A stretch of 64,000 bases of DNA from Pseudonocardia humida (GTDB lineage: Bacteria; Actinomycetota; Actinomycetes; Mycobacteriales; Pseudonocardiaceae): contig NZ_JAGSOV010000001.1 of assembly GCF_023898865.1 (NCBI RefSeq), positions 1-64,000 on the forward strand, read 5' to 3'. Below, in pieces: positions 33,088 through 41,589 of this stretch. Made by a program: the position numbers and the translations under genes. How positions within the stretch are numbered: position 1 is the stretch's first letter; each line of letters begins with the position of its first letter. Under the pieces are notes generated by a model. That model had not been told where the DNA came from, made no database searches, and saw nothing but the letters and a program-made list of their open reading frames with translations.

Positions 33088-35241
33088 CTACTCGTCTGAG
33101 CGGCCCTCCGTCGAGCGAACACCGCCGACGGTGGCGCTGACCGCGTACACCGGCACCGCACCGGCCGGAGCGCCGCCGTCCTCGATGCTGGTGGCGGTGG
33201 TGCGCCCCACGACGCGCCAGCTCTGCGGGCCGGTCTGCGCCCGCACCCGGAACTCCGCGTCGCGGGGGCCGGTCCAGCTCACCTCCACCGCGCCGTCGGG
33301 CAACCGCACAGCCCGCACGCTCGCGGGCCGGGACGCCGCCGTCGGCGAGGTGCCCGCGTCGTCGGGCGGGCGTGGCGGCGCCGGAGGGGCCGCCGGCGCC
33401 GGAGAAGGCGCCGGGGTCGGAGAAGGCGCCGGGGTCGGAGAGGGCGCGGGTGGGCCGGCCTGCGCCGTCGACGAGAGCACCGGGCCGTCCGAGCGGGTCA
33501 GCGGCGAGGAGCGGCCGCCCTGCAGGGCGGCCACCGCGTAGATCGGCGCCTCCACCCCGGCGGGCGCGCCGCCGTCGTCCAGCGAGGTGCCGGTGACCCG
33601 GCCGAGCACCTGCCAGGACCCGTCCGGGCGCTGGCGGCTGACCTTGTACGTCACGCCCTCCGTCGGCGAGGGCCCCCAGAGCACGAGCACGTCGCCACGC
33701 CGGTCGCGGGCCGCGCTGACCCACGCCGGCGGGGCCACCGGCAGGTCGGCCAGCGCCGCCGCGGCCCCCGGATGGCCGGGGCAGCGCTCCAGCACCGCCA
33801 GCAACGCGGCGGCCCGGTCGGCCTCCCGGCCGGCCAGCGCCGCCGCGACCTCGCGGTCGGCGCGCTCGATCTCGGCCCGCGCGGTGGCCAGCAGCTCGCT
33901 CGGGTCGTGCACGTCCGCGGCCACCCGGGCGAGGTGCTCCAGGTGCTCCACGGCGTCGACGAACCGGCGGCCCTCGCAGGCCCCCACCGCGGCCCGCCAG
34001 CGCACCTCGGCGTCGGCCAGCACGTCGGCGACCTCGTCGGCGACGGCCCGGATCGGCGGCGCGCCACCGGCGCCCGCCAACTGCTCGGCCTCCCGCACCA
34101 GCCGCTGGGCCTCCGCGGCCCGCCCGGCGCGCAGGGCCTTGCGGGCCGCCTTGAGCCGCTCCTCCCACGGCGGTCGGCGCGGGCGCTCCGGCGGGCGCTG
34201 CGGTTCGGCCCGGGGACCCGCGGATCCCCCGCCGGGCGTGGCGGTCGCCGGATCGTCGCCGATCGGCGCGCCCAACTCGGCGGCCAGCGCGGCCAGCACC
34301 GCGGAGGCGCGCTCGCGGTCGAGACCGAGCTCGACGGCCTCGTCGAGCAGGTGCGCGTGGTCCTCGGTGACCAGCCGGTCCTCCACGAGGACCGCGGCCC
34401 GCACGCGCGGGCGCAGGTGCTCGGTGACGTCGGACGTCACCGCGTCCAGGTACGCCGCGACGGCCTCGTCGCCGGGCTCGATCAGCTCCGCGACGTGCAC
34501 CATCAGCTCGTCCACGACCGCGCGGAGCCGGTCGGGGGGCAGCTCGCGGGCCCGGGCCCGCCAGGCCGCGGCCAGGGTGCGCACCTCGGCCGCGTGCGCA
34601 TCCGGGCCCACCCCGAGCATCGCCAGCAGGGTGGGCGGCGGGGCGCCGTCGGTCAGCCGGCCCAGCTCGTCGAGCAGGGCCCGGATCTGGCGGCGGCGGT
34701 CCGGGCTGATCCGGTCCCGCGCCGGGGGCGGCGGCGCGCCGACGGGGGCGAGCAGGCGGTGGCGGCGCAGCCGCACCTCCACCTCCTGGCGCTCCAGCCC
34801 GGCCAGCTTCCCGACGTCGTAGAGCCCTTCGACCTTGTCGCGCGGCACCCCGCCGTGCCGGCCGACCAGCCGCGAGATGGCCGCGTCGAGCAGCGCGAAC
34901 CGCTCGGTCTCGCGCTGCTCGCGCTGGTGGCGCACGCGCATCGCGGCCATCCGGCGCCGGTGCGGGTCGCGCAGCTCCGCGCTGCGCTGCTCGTGCGAGG
35001 CGACCAGCAGCGCCACCAGCACCCGGTACTTGGGGTGGTCGCGCTGGCGCTGCCAGAACGCCCAGACCTCGTCGAGGCGGCTGAGCACCTGGGCGTCGTC
35101 GAGGTCGTCGGCGACGGGCAGGTCGTAGAGCTCGAAGGGGTCCGAGGCGTCCGGCCCGCCCCGCTTCTCGACCGTGGCCAGCACGCTCTTGCGGTAGCCG
35201 TTCGGGTCGAACGGCGCCAGCACCCCACCGGTGTCAGTCAC
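33088..35241 (-). CDS. J-like co-chaperone candidate with two C-terminal FN3-like repeats
   Basis: A 717-residue protein I do not match to a named family. Residues ~34-98 look like a J domain: FELYDLP, then a long helix, then DHPKY, then a helix ending ELRDPHRR. HPK stands where DnaJ has HPD. The middle has long Arg/Ala-rich helices with a Pro-rich gap. Two related repeats at about 505-587 and 643-717 each end in TSxxDGGAPAG... PxYAV... GGxRS, resembling FN3-like beta sandwiches, separated by an APSPTP tandem repeat. The start overlaps the Hsp70 stop by eight bases, which is the main functional clue. Confidence 0.8.
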   Translation of the reverse strand: MTDTGGVLAPFDPNGYRKSVLATVEKRGGPDASDPFELYDLPVADDLDDAQVLSRLDEVWAFWQRQRDHPKYRVLVALLVASHEQRSAELRDPHRRRMAAMRVRHQREQRETERFALLDAAISRLVGRHGGVPRDKVEGLYDVGKLAGLERQEVEVRLRRHRLLAPVGAPPPPARDRISPDRRRQIRALLDELGRLTDGAPPPTLLAMLGVGPDAHAAEVRTLAAAWRARARELPPDRLRAVVDELMVHVAELIEPGDEAVAAYLDAVTSDVTEHLRPRVRAAVLVEDRLVTEDHAHLLDEAVELGLDRERASAVLAALAAELGAPIGDDPATATPGGGSAGPRAEPQRPPERPRRPPWEERLKAARKALRAGRAAEAQRLVREAEQLAGAGGAPPIRAVADEVADVLADAEVRWRAAVGACEGRRFVDAVEHLEHLARVAADVHDPSELLATARAEIERADREVAAALAGREADRAAALLAVLERCPGHPGAAAALADLPVAPPAWVSAARDRRGDVLVLWGPSPTEGVTYKVSRQRPDGSWQVLGRVTGTSLDDGGAPAGVEAPIYAVAALQGGRSSPLTRSDGPVLSSTAQAGPPAPSPTPAPSPTPAPSPAPAAPPAPPRPPDDAGTSPTAASRPASVRAVRLPDGAVEVSWTGPRDAEFRVRAQTGPQSWRVVGRTTATSIEDGGAPAGAVPVYAVSATVGGVRSTEGRSDE
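33401..33454 (-). repeat. 18-bp tandem repeat in the J-like gene
   Basis: Two identical 18-base copies (33401-33418, 33419-33436) and a third degenerate one encode the repeated APSPTP linker between the two FN3-like repeats. Confidence 0.7.
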
Positions 35242-36922
35242 GGCGGCGCATCCTGCCCAACTGCTCGCGCTCGCGGGCCACCTCGGCCTGCGAGAGCGTG
35301 GCCCCGGTGGTGGCGGTGAGGGTCAGCGGGATGGCGGCGTCGACGTGGAACGCGGTCACGTGCAGCACGCCGTCGAAGCCCATCTCGAAGGTCACCCGGA
35401 CCTCACTGCCCTCGCCGAAGCCCGGCGGGATCCCGGAGATCTCCCCGACGATCAACACCTTCGCGTCCTCCGGCCGGGTCGACTCGGCCTGGCCCTGCTG
35501 CTCGACGACGGTCAGCTGGATCTCGGTCTGGTCGGAGCGGATGGTGCCGTAGGAGCGGCTGGTGCGGATGGGCAGCCGGTCGTTGCGGTGCACCAGCCAG
35601 GACGGCTCAAGGCGACCGGCCGCCGAGTTGACCGCCAGCACCCCGAACCCGCGGGAGACCACCGTGTCGACCTGGATCTCCACGGCCCGGCGGACCTGGG
35701 TCAACGGCACCCCGTAGGCGTCGGCGACGCGGCGGCAGGCGTCGTCGAGGTCGGGGGCGGCGGCGTCCTCCAGCTTGGCCCCGTCGCGCAGGCGACCGCG
35801 GGTGCGCAGGTCGGCGGCGACCATGCGCTCGAGCTCCTTCTTCTCCCCGAACAGCGCCGCGCCGCGGGCCACGGCGAGGTCCGGGTCGTGCAGCCGGGGG
35901 TCGAGCCCGAGCTCGTCGCGCAGCGCCCGGGCGACCGCGGGCATCCGCGAGGAGCCGCCGACCAGCAGCACGCGGTCGACCTCGGCCACCCCGCGGCGGG
36001 CCGCCTCGGCCAGGCAGGCCTTGGTGAGGTCGAGGGTGCGGCGCAGCAGCGGCGCGGACATCGACTCCAGCTCGGCGCGGCTGAGCGTCACCGTGGAGCG
36101 GGCCCCGTCGTGGGAGACCAGGACGTCGGCCTCGTCGGAGTCGCTGAGCTGGTGCTTGGCCCGCTCCGCGGCCAGCACGAGCGCCTGCGCGCCCGCCGAG
36201 TCGTCCAGCGGGTCCTCGGCGTCGGGGTTGTCGGCGCAGAACTTGCGCGACAGGTGCAGCGCGATCCGCTCGTCCCAGTCGGCTCCGCCGAGCTGGTGGT
36301 CGCCCTCGACGGCCAGCACCGAGATGCGCCGGTCGGCCAGCTCGATCACCGTGGCGTCGAAGGTGCCCCCGCCCAGGTCGTAGACGAGCACCGTCTCGTG
36401 CCCCGTTCCGGGCTGCTTGGCCAGGTCGGGCCCGCCGTCGAGGCGCCCGAAGCCGTAGGCGAGCGCCGCGGCGATCGGCTCGGACAGCACGTCGACGACG
36501 TCGAGACCGGCGTAGGTGCCGGCCAGCACGGTGGCCCGGCGCTCCTCGTCGCCGAAGTACGCGGGCACGGTGATGACCGCCGAGGTCGGCGTCTCCCCAC
36601 CGCTGAAACCGGCGTCGGCGACCAGGCTCTTGAGGATCAGCGCCGACACCGCGGGCGCCGACCACGCCTTCCCGTGCGCGACGAACCGCCACTCCGCGTC
36701 ACCCATGCGCCGCTTGACCAGCGTGCAGACGTGCTCGGGGTCGAGGCGCGCCTCCCGCCGCGCCCCCTCCCCCACGACGTGCTCGCCGGGCGAGGCGAAC
36801 AGCACCACCGACGGCGTCGTCACCTGCCCCGACATGCCGGCGAGGACCTGCGGACGACCGTCCGTGCCGGTGCGCGCGATGGCGGAGTTGGTTGTCCCGA
36901 GATCGATACCGTGGACGGCCAC
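35234..36922 (-). CDS. Hsp70 (DnaK-like) chaperone, accessory type
   Basis: A 562-residue Hsp70, shorter than DnaK (~610-640). The actin-like ATPase is intact: GIDLGTTNSAIA (phosphate 1), LVYDLGGGTFDATVIEL (phosphate 2) and VLLVGGSSRMPAVARAL (adenosine). The substrate-binding part is divergent and lacks the helical lid and EEVD-type tail: after the ATPase comes LDDACRRVADAYGVPLTQVRRAV, then a beta domain ending in EREQLGRMRRRD. So it is not the housekeeping DnaK. GTG start six bases after TAGGCT. Coupled to the J-like gene and divergent from the GrpE-like gene. Confidence 0.92.
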   Translation of the reverse strand: MAVHGIDLGTTNSAIARTGTDGRPQVLAGMSGQVTTPSVVLFASPGEHVVGEGARREARLDPEHVCTLVKRRMGDAEWRFVAHGKAWSAPAVSALILKSLVADAGFSGGETPTSAVITVPAYFGDEERRATVLAGTYAGLDVVDVLSEPIAAALAYGFGRLDGGPDLAKQPGTGHETVLVYDLGGGTFDATVIELADRRISVLAVEGDHQLGGADWDERIALHLSRKFCADNPDAEDPLDDSAGAQALVLAAERAKHQLSDSDEADVLVSHDGARSTVTLSRAELESMSAPLLRRTLDLTKACLAEAARRGVAEVDRVLLVGGSSRMPAVARALRDELGLDPRLHDPDLAVARGAALFGEKKELERMVAADLRTRGRLRDGAKLEDAAAPDLDDACRRVADAYGVPLTQVRRAVEIQVDTVVSRGFGVLAVNSAAGRLEPSWLVHRNDRLPIRTSRSYGTIRSDQTEIQLTVVEQQGQAESTRPEDAKVLIVGEISGIPPGFGEGSEVRVTFEMGFDGVLHVTAFHVDAAIPLTLTATTGATLSQAEVAREREQLGRMRRRD

Positions 36923-36928
36923 GATCGG

Positions 36929-36934
36929 AGCCTA
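36929..36934 (-). promoter_or_regulatory. -10 box, leaderless start of hsp70
   Basis: TAGGCT on the minus strand six bases before GTG 36922. The divergent GrpE-like gene has the identical hexamer in the same position. Confidence 0.6.
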
Positions 36935-37090
36935 ACCAGTGGCCCGTGGCGGTGGTCACCCAGATGGTGCGGGGTGGCGGCGCACGAACGAGCGCCTCCC
37001 GTCCGACCGCTCGACGTCGGCTGAACTGGGCGAACGGCGCTCTCGACCAATCAGGTCGGGCGACCGCGCCGCTCGCTCGGGGTGTGGTGG

Positions 37091-37107
37091 ACGAGAGTGG
37101 CTCTCGT
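37091..37107. promoter_or_regulatory. Inverted repeat in the hsp70/GrpE-like divergent promoter
   Basis: ACGAGAG-TGG-CTCTCGT, a perfect 7-3-7 inverted repeat, lies 57 bases before the GrpE-like start. A further GCTCTCG half site is at 37039-37045. It is a candidate operator; it does not match the HAIR or CIRCE heat-shock operators. Confidence 0.5.
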
Positions 37108-37151
37108 TCCCGCGCAACGGCGCGCCCGTCGAGGCCGCGGTGGGGGGCCAC

Positions 37152-37157
37152 TAGGCT
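37152..37157 (+). promoter_or_regulatory. -10 box, leaderless start of the GrpE-like gene
   Basis: TAGGCT six bases before the GTG at 37164. Confidence 0.6.
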
Positions 37158-37163
37158 CCCGCC

Positions 37164-37610
37164 GTGGCGGAACCCACCCTCGGCGACATCGCGGACAAGG
37201 TCGACGACGTGGCCCGGTTGCTCGCCCGGCAGGCGAGCACCCTCGGGGCCATCGCCGATGCTCGGGCTGACGGCGCCGGTCCCGATGTGCCCCTCCTCGT
37301 GGAGTTGCACGCCCTTCGGGTCGACGCCCTGCGCTACGCGGCCACGGCGCGCTCGCGGCGGGAGCGCGCGGGGTTCGAGGCGGTGGCTGCGGGGCTGGAG
37401 CGGTTGCTGGCCGGGCGGGGCGGGGCGGTGGTGGCGCCGCTGGTGGGTGAGCCGTTCAGCGGCTCGTCGATGGAGGCGGTGGAGGTCGTGGCGACCGGGG
37501 ACGCCGGGCTCGACCGGACAGTCGCCGAGCTGCTCGAGCCGGGGTTGCTGGTCGGTGGGCGCTCGGTGCGCCCGGCTCGGGTCGCCGTGCACCGCCACCG
37601 TCCTGCCTAA
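37164..37610 (+). CDS. GrpE-like nucleotide-exchange factor candidate
   Basis: A 148-residue protein with a helical N-terminus (ADKVDDVARLLARQASTLGAI, then ALRVDALRYAATARSRRERAGFEAVAAGLERLL) and a beta C-terminus (PLVGEPFSGSSMEAVEVVATGD ... TVAELLEPGLLVGGRSVRPARVAVHR). This copies the GrpE layout: long helix, then a small beta wing whose last strand contains the L-RPA-V-V pattern. It is shorter than GrpE (~190-200). The match is by pattern reading. It is divergent from hsp70 with 241 bases between, and would be the exchange factor for that Hsp70. Confidence 0.7.
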   Translation: MAEPTLGDIADKVDDVARLLARQASTLGAIADARADGAGPDVPLLVELHALRVDALRYAATARSRRERAGFEAVAAGLERLLAGRGGAVVAPLVGEPFSGSSMEAVEVVATGDAGLDRTVAELLEPGLLVGGRSVRPARVAVHRHRPA

Positions 37611-37715
37611 TCCGCCGTTGCGCCGCTTCGCCCAATTCGACTCCGGAGAGCAGTAACGCGGCTACCTTGGGTAGCGAGCTGATCCAGGACCGTCGTCGGG
37701 TTCGGAGGTGTCAGC

Positions 37716-38354
37716 GTGGGTTCGGAGTCCGTGGGCTCGAGGGCGTGGCGTTCGGGGCGGGCGCGGCGGCGTCGGTGGCAGGCCGACCGCATGCCGCGGC
37801 GGCTGTCCGATCGGGTCGAGGACTTCGCCGCCTGGTTGTTCATCGTCACGGCCCTGCTGCTGGTCGTCGTGGCCGCCGGGGTCGGTGGCTCCGTGCACCG
37901 CGACGGGCTGGCCCGGTCCGCGGCCGATTCGGCGCAGCGCAAGCAGGTGCCGGCGGAGGTCCTGGCCGACGACCGCGCGGTCACCGCCCGCTTCCGCACC
38001 GTCTCGGCGCGCTGGGCCGGCCCGGACGGGGTGCCGATCACCGGGCGGATCGCGCTCGAGCGGGCCGCGCCCGCCGGGCGGGCGGGCGCACCGGCGCGGG
38101 CCGCGTCCACGGCACCCGGCCGGCAGGTGATGATCTGGGTCGACGACCGGGGTCACCCGGGCCCGCCGCCGGCCACGGCGGCGCAGGCCGTCCAGGCCGG
38201 GGTGGTGGCGGCGGTGACGCTGGTCCTGCTGGGGCTGGTCGCGCTCGGCGGCGGCTGGCTCGGCGTGCGCGCCGTCGTCGCGCGCAGCAACGGCCGCCAC
38301 TGGGAGCGGGAGTGGGCCCGGGTCGGGCCGCGGTGGAGCGGGCGCGTGCACTGA
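37716..38354 (+). CDS. Rv1733c-family two-span membrane protein
   Basis: A 212-residue protein with a basic N-terminus, LSDRVEDFAAWLFIVTALLLVVVAAGVG (span at about 37-58), a ~110-residue outer domain and a second span near residues 158-185. This matches the actinobacterial Rv1733c family (RxxDRxED before TM1, then a DUF-like outer part, then GWxVR after TM2). Function unknown; the mycobacterial member is an immunodominant DosR-regulated membrane protein. GTG start with GGAGGT six bases upstream. Confidence 0.8.
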   Translation: MGSESVGSRAWRSGRARRRRWQADRMPRRLSDRVEDFAAWLFIVTALLLVVVAAGVGGSVHRDGLARSAADSAQRKQVPAEVLADDRAVTARFRTVSARWAGPDGVPITGRIALERAAPAGRAGAPARAASTAPGRQVMIWVDDRGHPGPPPATAAQAVQAGVVAAVTLVLLGLVALGGGWLGVRAVVARSNGRHWEREWARVGPRWSGRVH

Positions 38355-38420
38355 CACGCGAGAACGCCCCGGGGTCCGGTCGACCGCGGTCGGCCGGACC
38401 CGGGGCGGTGCGGGTGTCCG

Positions 38421-39176
38421 TCAGGCGTCGAGCAGCGCCAGCGTCTCGTCGCTGACCTCGAAGTTCGCGTACACGTTCTGCACCTCGTCGCTGTCCTCGA
38501 GGGCCTCGATCAGCCGGAAGACCTTCTTGGCCGTCTCGGCGTCGAGCGGCACCGACATCGAGGGCAGGAACGTCGGGTCGGCCGAGTCGTAGTCGATGCC
38601 GGCGTCGACCAGTGCGGTGCGCACGGGCACCAGGTCCGTGGCCTCGGTGATCACCTCGAAGTTGTCGCCGAGGTCGTTGACCTCCTCGGCGCCGGCGTCG
38701 AGGACCGCCATCAGCACGTCGTCCTCGGTGAGCTCACCGGACTTGGGCACGATCACCACGCCCTTGCGGGTGAACAGGTAGGCCACCGAGCCCGGGTCGG
38801 CCATCGCACCGCCGTTGCGGGACATCGCCAGGCGGACCTCGGTGGCAGCCCGGTTGCGGTTGTCGGTGAGGCACTCGACGAGCACGGCCACCCCGCCCGC
38901 GGCGTAGCCCTCGTAGGTGATGGTCTGGTAGTCGGCCCCGCCCGCGTCGGCGCCCGAGCCGCGCTTGACCGCGCGGTCGATGTTGTCGTTGGGCACCGAA
39001 CTCTTCTTCGCCTTCTGGATGGCGTCGTAGAGCGTCGGGTTGCCGTCCGGGTCGCCGCCACCGGTCCGCGCGGCCACCTCGATGTTCTTGATGAGCTTCG
39101 CGAACATCTTGCCGCGGCGGGCGTCGATGACGGCCTTCTTGTGCTTGGTCGTCGCCCACTTGGAATGCCCGCTCAT
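38421..39176 (-). CDS. yebC: YebC/PmpR-family regulatory protein
   Basis: A 251-residue protein of the universal YebC/TACO1 family: [35 protein letters not shown], then [15 protein letters not shown] and [36 protein letters not shown] are all highly conserved. Family members aid translation of proline-rich or difficult sequences or regulate transcription. ATG start with AGAGGGAG upstream. Next gene is pdxT, in the same order as in mycobacteria. Confidence 0.95.
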   Translation of the reverse strand: MSGHSKWATTKHKKAVIDARRGKMFAKLIKNIEVAARTGGGDPDGNPTLYDAIQKAKKSSVPNDNIDRAVKRGSGADAGGADYQTITYEGYAAGGVAVLVECLTDNRNRAATEVRLAMSRNGGAMADPGSVAYLFTRKGVVIVPKSGELTEDDVLMAVLDAGAEEVNDLGDNFEVITEATDLVPVRTALVDAGIDYDSADPTFLPSMSVPLDAETAKKVFRLIEALEDSDEVQNVYANFEVSDETLALLDA

Positions 39177-39211
39177 GTCTCCCTCTTCCCCTGCCGAACC
39201 GCCGACCGATC

Positions 39212-39883
39212 CTAGCGGCGCCCCGCGACCGCCTCGCGCGCCATCCGGCAGAACAGCCCGTGCACGCGCAGGTCGCCGGTCAGCTCGGGGTGGAACGCGG
39301 TGGCCAGGACACCGCCCTGGCGCACGGCGACGACCCGGCCCGCGGCCTCCCCGGCGTCGCGCCCGGCCGCGGTCAGCGCCGGGACGGTGGCCAGCACCTC
39401 GACGTCGGCGCCGGCCTTCTCCACCCACGGGGCGCGGATGAAGACCGCCCGGACCGGCCCGCCCTCGACGCCGTCGACGGCCAGGTCGGTCTCGAAGGAG
39501 TCGACCTGGCGGCCGAACGCGTTGCGCCGCACGACCACGTCGAGCCCGCCGAGCTGCTGCTGGTCGGGTCGGCCGTCGAGCACCTCGTCGGCCAGCAGGA
39601 TCATCCCGGCGCACGAGCCGTAGGCGGGCATGCCGTCGGCGATCCGCGCGCGCAGCGGCTCCAGCAGGTCGAACGTGACCAGCAGCCGGCTCATCGTGGT
39701 CGACTCGCCGCCGGGCAGCACGATCGCGTCCACCGCGGCCAGCTCGGCCGGGCGCCGCACCGGCACGGCCCGCACGCCGGGGAAGCCGCCCAGGGCGGCG
39801 AGGTGCTCGCGCACGTCGCCCTGCAGGGCCAGCACACCGATCACCGCGGAGCCCGTCCCCGCCACCTCGTCCGCCTCAGCCAC
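39212..39883 (-). CDS. pdxT: Pyridoxal 5'-phosphate synthase glutaminase subunit PdxT
   Basis: A 223-residue class I glutamine amidotransferase that hands ammonia to PdxS. Signatures: [40 protein letters not shown] with the catalytic Cys, [11 protein letters not shown], and the His/Glu pair in [14 protein letters not shown]. Leader TACCCT six bases before GTG 39883 suggests a leaderless mRNA. pdxS is 8.2 kb away instead of next to it. Confidence 0.96.
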   Translation of the reverse strand: MAEADEVAGTGSAVIGVLALQGDVREHLAALGGFPGVRAVPVRRPAELAAVDAIVLPGGESTTMSRLLVTFDLLEPLRARIADGMPAYGSCAGMILLADEVLDGRPDQQQLGGLDVVVRRNAFGRQVDSFETDLAVDGVEGGPVRAVFIRAPWVEKAGADVEVLATVPALTAAGRDAGEAAGRVVAVRQGGVLATAFHPELTGDLRVHGLFCRMAREAVAGRR

Positions 39884-39889
39884 GGCCCC

Positions 39890-39895
39890 AGGGTA
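39890..39895 (-). promoter_or_regulatory. -10 box, leaderless start of pdxT
   Basis: TACCCT on the minus strand six bases before GTG 39883. Confidence 0.55.
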
Positions 39896-39922
39896 GTCGC
39901 CGTGCTCGGGGGTCGGTCCGGC

Positions 39923-41317
39923 TCAGACGGCCGCGACGTCCTTGGTCCGGGTGGCCTCGCGCACGGCCTCGGCCACCGCCGGGGCGACCGCGGCGTCGAA
40001 GACGCTGGGCACGACGAACGACGGGTTCGGCTCCGGGACGACGTCGGCGATGGCCGCGGAGGCGGCCAGCAGCATGGCGTCGGTGATGTCGCGGGCGTGG
40101 GCGTCGAGCAGGCCGCGGAACACCCCGGGGAAGGCCAGCACGTTGTTGATCTGGTTCGGGTAGTCCGAGCGCCCGGTGGCCACGACCGCGGCGTGCTGGA
40201 GCGCGATGGCCGGGTCGACCTCCGGGTCCGGGTTGGCCAGCGCGAAGACGACGGCGTCGCCGGCCATGGTCTCCAGCTCGGCCGCGCCGATCAGGTTGGG
40301 CGCCGAGACCCCGATGAACACGTCGGCGCCGACCATCGCGTCGGCGAGCTGACCGCTCTGCCCCGACGGGTTGGTCATCTCCGCGATCGAGCACAGGTTC
40401 GCGTGCATGCCGGCGCGGTCGCGGTGCACGATCCCGTCGATGTCGACGGCCAGCAGCTCGCCCGGCCCCTGCGAGCCCAGCAGCCGGATGATCGCCGAGC
40501 CGGCCGCGCCGACCCCGCACACCACGATCTTGCAGTCGGTCAGCGACTTGCCGACCACCCGCAGGGCGTTGCGCAGCGCGCCGAGCACGACGACGGCGGT
40601 CCCGTGCTGGTCGTCGTGGAAGACGGGGATGTCCAGCATCTCGCGCAGCCGGGCCTCGATCTCGAAGCAGCGCGGAGCGGCGATGTCCTCCAGGTTGATG
40701 CCGCCGTAGGCCGGGGCCAGGATCTGCACCGTCCGGATGATCTCCTCGGTGTCCTGGGTGTCCAGGCAGACCGGCCAGGCGTCGACCCCGGCGAACCGCT
40801 TGAACAGCGCGGCCTTGCCCTCCATCACCGGCATCGCCGCGGCGGCGCCGAGGTTGCCCAGCCCGAGCACGGCCGAGCCGTCGGTCACCACGGCGACGGT
40901 GTTGCGCTTGATCGTCAGCCGGCGGGCGTCGGCGGGGTTGGCCGCGATGGCCTGGCACACGCGCGCGACGCCCGGCGTGTAGGCGCGGGAGAGGTCGTCG
41001 CGGTTGCGCAGGCTGACCTTCGACTGCACCTCGAGCTTGCCGCCCAGGTGCATCAGGAACGTCCGGTCGGACACCTTGCGCACGTGCACGCCGGGCAGCG
41101 CCTCGAGCGCGCGGGTGATCTCCCCCGCGTGCGCCTCGTCGCGGGCGTTGCAGCTCATGTCGATCACGAGCGTCGCGGTCTGGGCCTCGACGACGTCGAA
41201 CGCGGTGACCACACCGCCGACGCTGCCGACGGCCACGGTCAGGTCGCCCGCGGCGCCGGCCGACGCCGGCACCTCGAGCCGCGCGGTGATGGCGTATCCG
41301 GGTCCGGGAACAGGCAC
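39923..41317 (-). CDS. NAD(P)-dependent malic enzyme with N-terminal ACT-like domain
   Basis: A 464-residue protein converting malate to pyruvate and CO2. The N-terminal ~85 residues ([22 protein letters not shown] ... HVRKVSD) look like an ACT regulatory domain. The catalytic part has [79 protein letters not shown] and the NAD-binding [16 protein letters not shown]. Length and order fit the bacterial short malic enzymes. GTG start six bases after TAGGGT. Confidence 0.93.
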   Translation of the reverse strand: MPVPGPGYAITARLEVPASAGAAGDLTVAVGSVGGVVTAFDVVEAQTATLVIDMSCNARDEAHAGEITRALEALPGVHVRKVSDRTFLMHLGGKLEVQSKVSLRNRDDLSRAYTPGVARVCQAIAANPADARRLTIKRNTVAVVTDGSAVLGLGNLGAAAAMPVMEGKAALFKRFAGVDAWPVCLDTQDTEEIIRTVQILAPAYGGINLEDIAAPRCFEIEARLREMLDIPVFHDDQHGTAVVVLGALRNALRVVGKSLTDCKIVVCGVGAAGSAIIRLLGSQGPGELLAVDIDGIVHRDRAGMHANLCSIAEMTNPSGQSGQLADAMVGADVFIGVSAPNLIGAAELETMAGDAVVFALANPDPEVDPAIALQHAAVVATGRSDYPNQINNVLAFPGVFRGLLDAHARDITDAMLLAASAAIADVVPEPNPSFVVPSVFDAAVAPAVAEAVREATRTKDVAAV

Positions 41318-41323
41318 CGCACG

Positions 41324-41329
41324 ACCCTA
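41324..41329 (-). promoter_or_regulatory. -10 box, leaderless start of malic enzyme gene
   Basis: TAGGGT on the minus strand six bases before the GTG at 41317. Confidence 0.55.
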
Positions 41330-41589
41330 CCGACGTCCCCCGCCCCCCGTCGGAGGCCCGTCGAGAACGACGTTGTCGCCGTCTGTGAGCGCTCTCACCG
41401 ACGACGACTTCGTTCTCGTCGGGGTCGGGGCGGGTCGGTCGGGGTTGTGACCTTGCCCGGGGCGGGTGTGAGATGGCGCACACGGCGTCCCCGGGACGGG
41501 GGCCGGGCGACGCGGGAACGGACAGCGCGCGACGGCGGCGGTCTGCCGCGGACGGGCGCGTCGACGCAGCGTCGCGGAGGTGGTCCACC

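Noticed and set aside
36923..37163. HAIR or CIRCE heat-shock operator ahead of hsp70
   Set aside because: No CTTGAGT/ACTCAAG or GAGTGCTAA-type repeats found in the gap.
24448..38354. Genomic island with integrase or att sites
   Set aside because: No integrase, transposase, tRNA or flanking direct repeat was seen, and base composition is like that of the neighbours.
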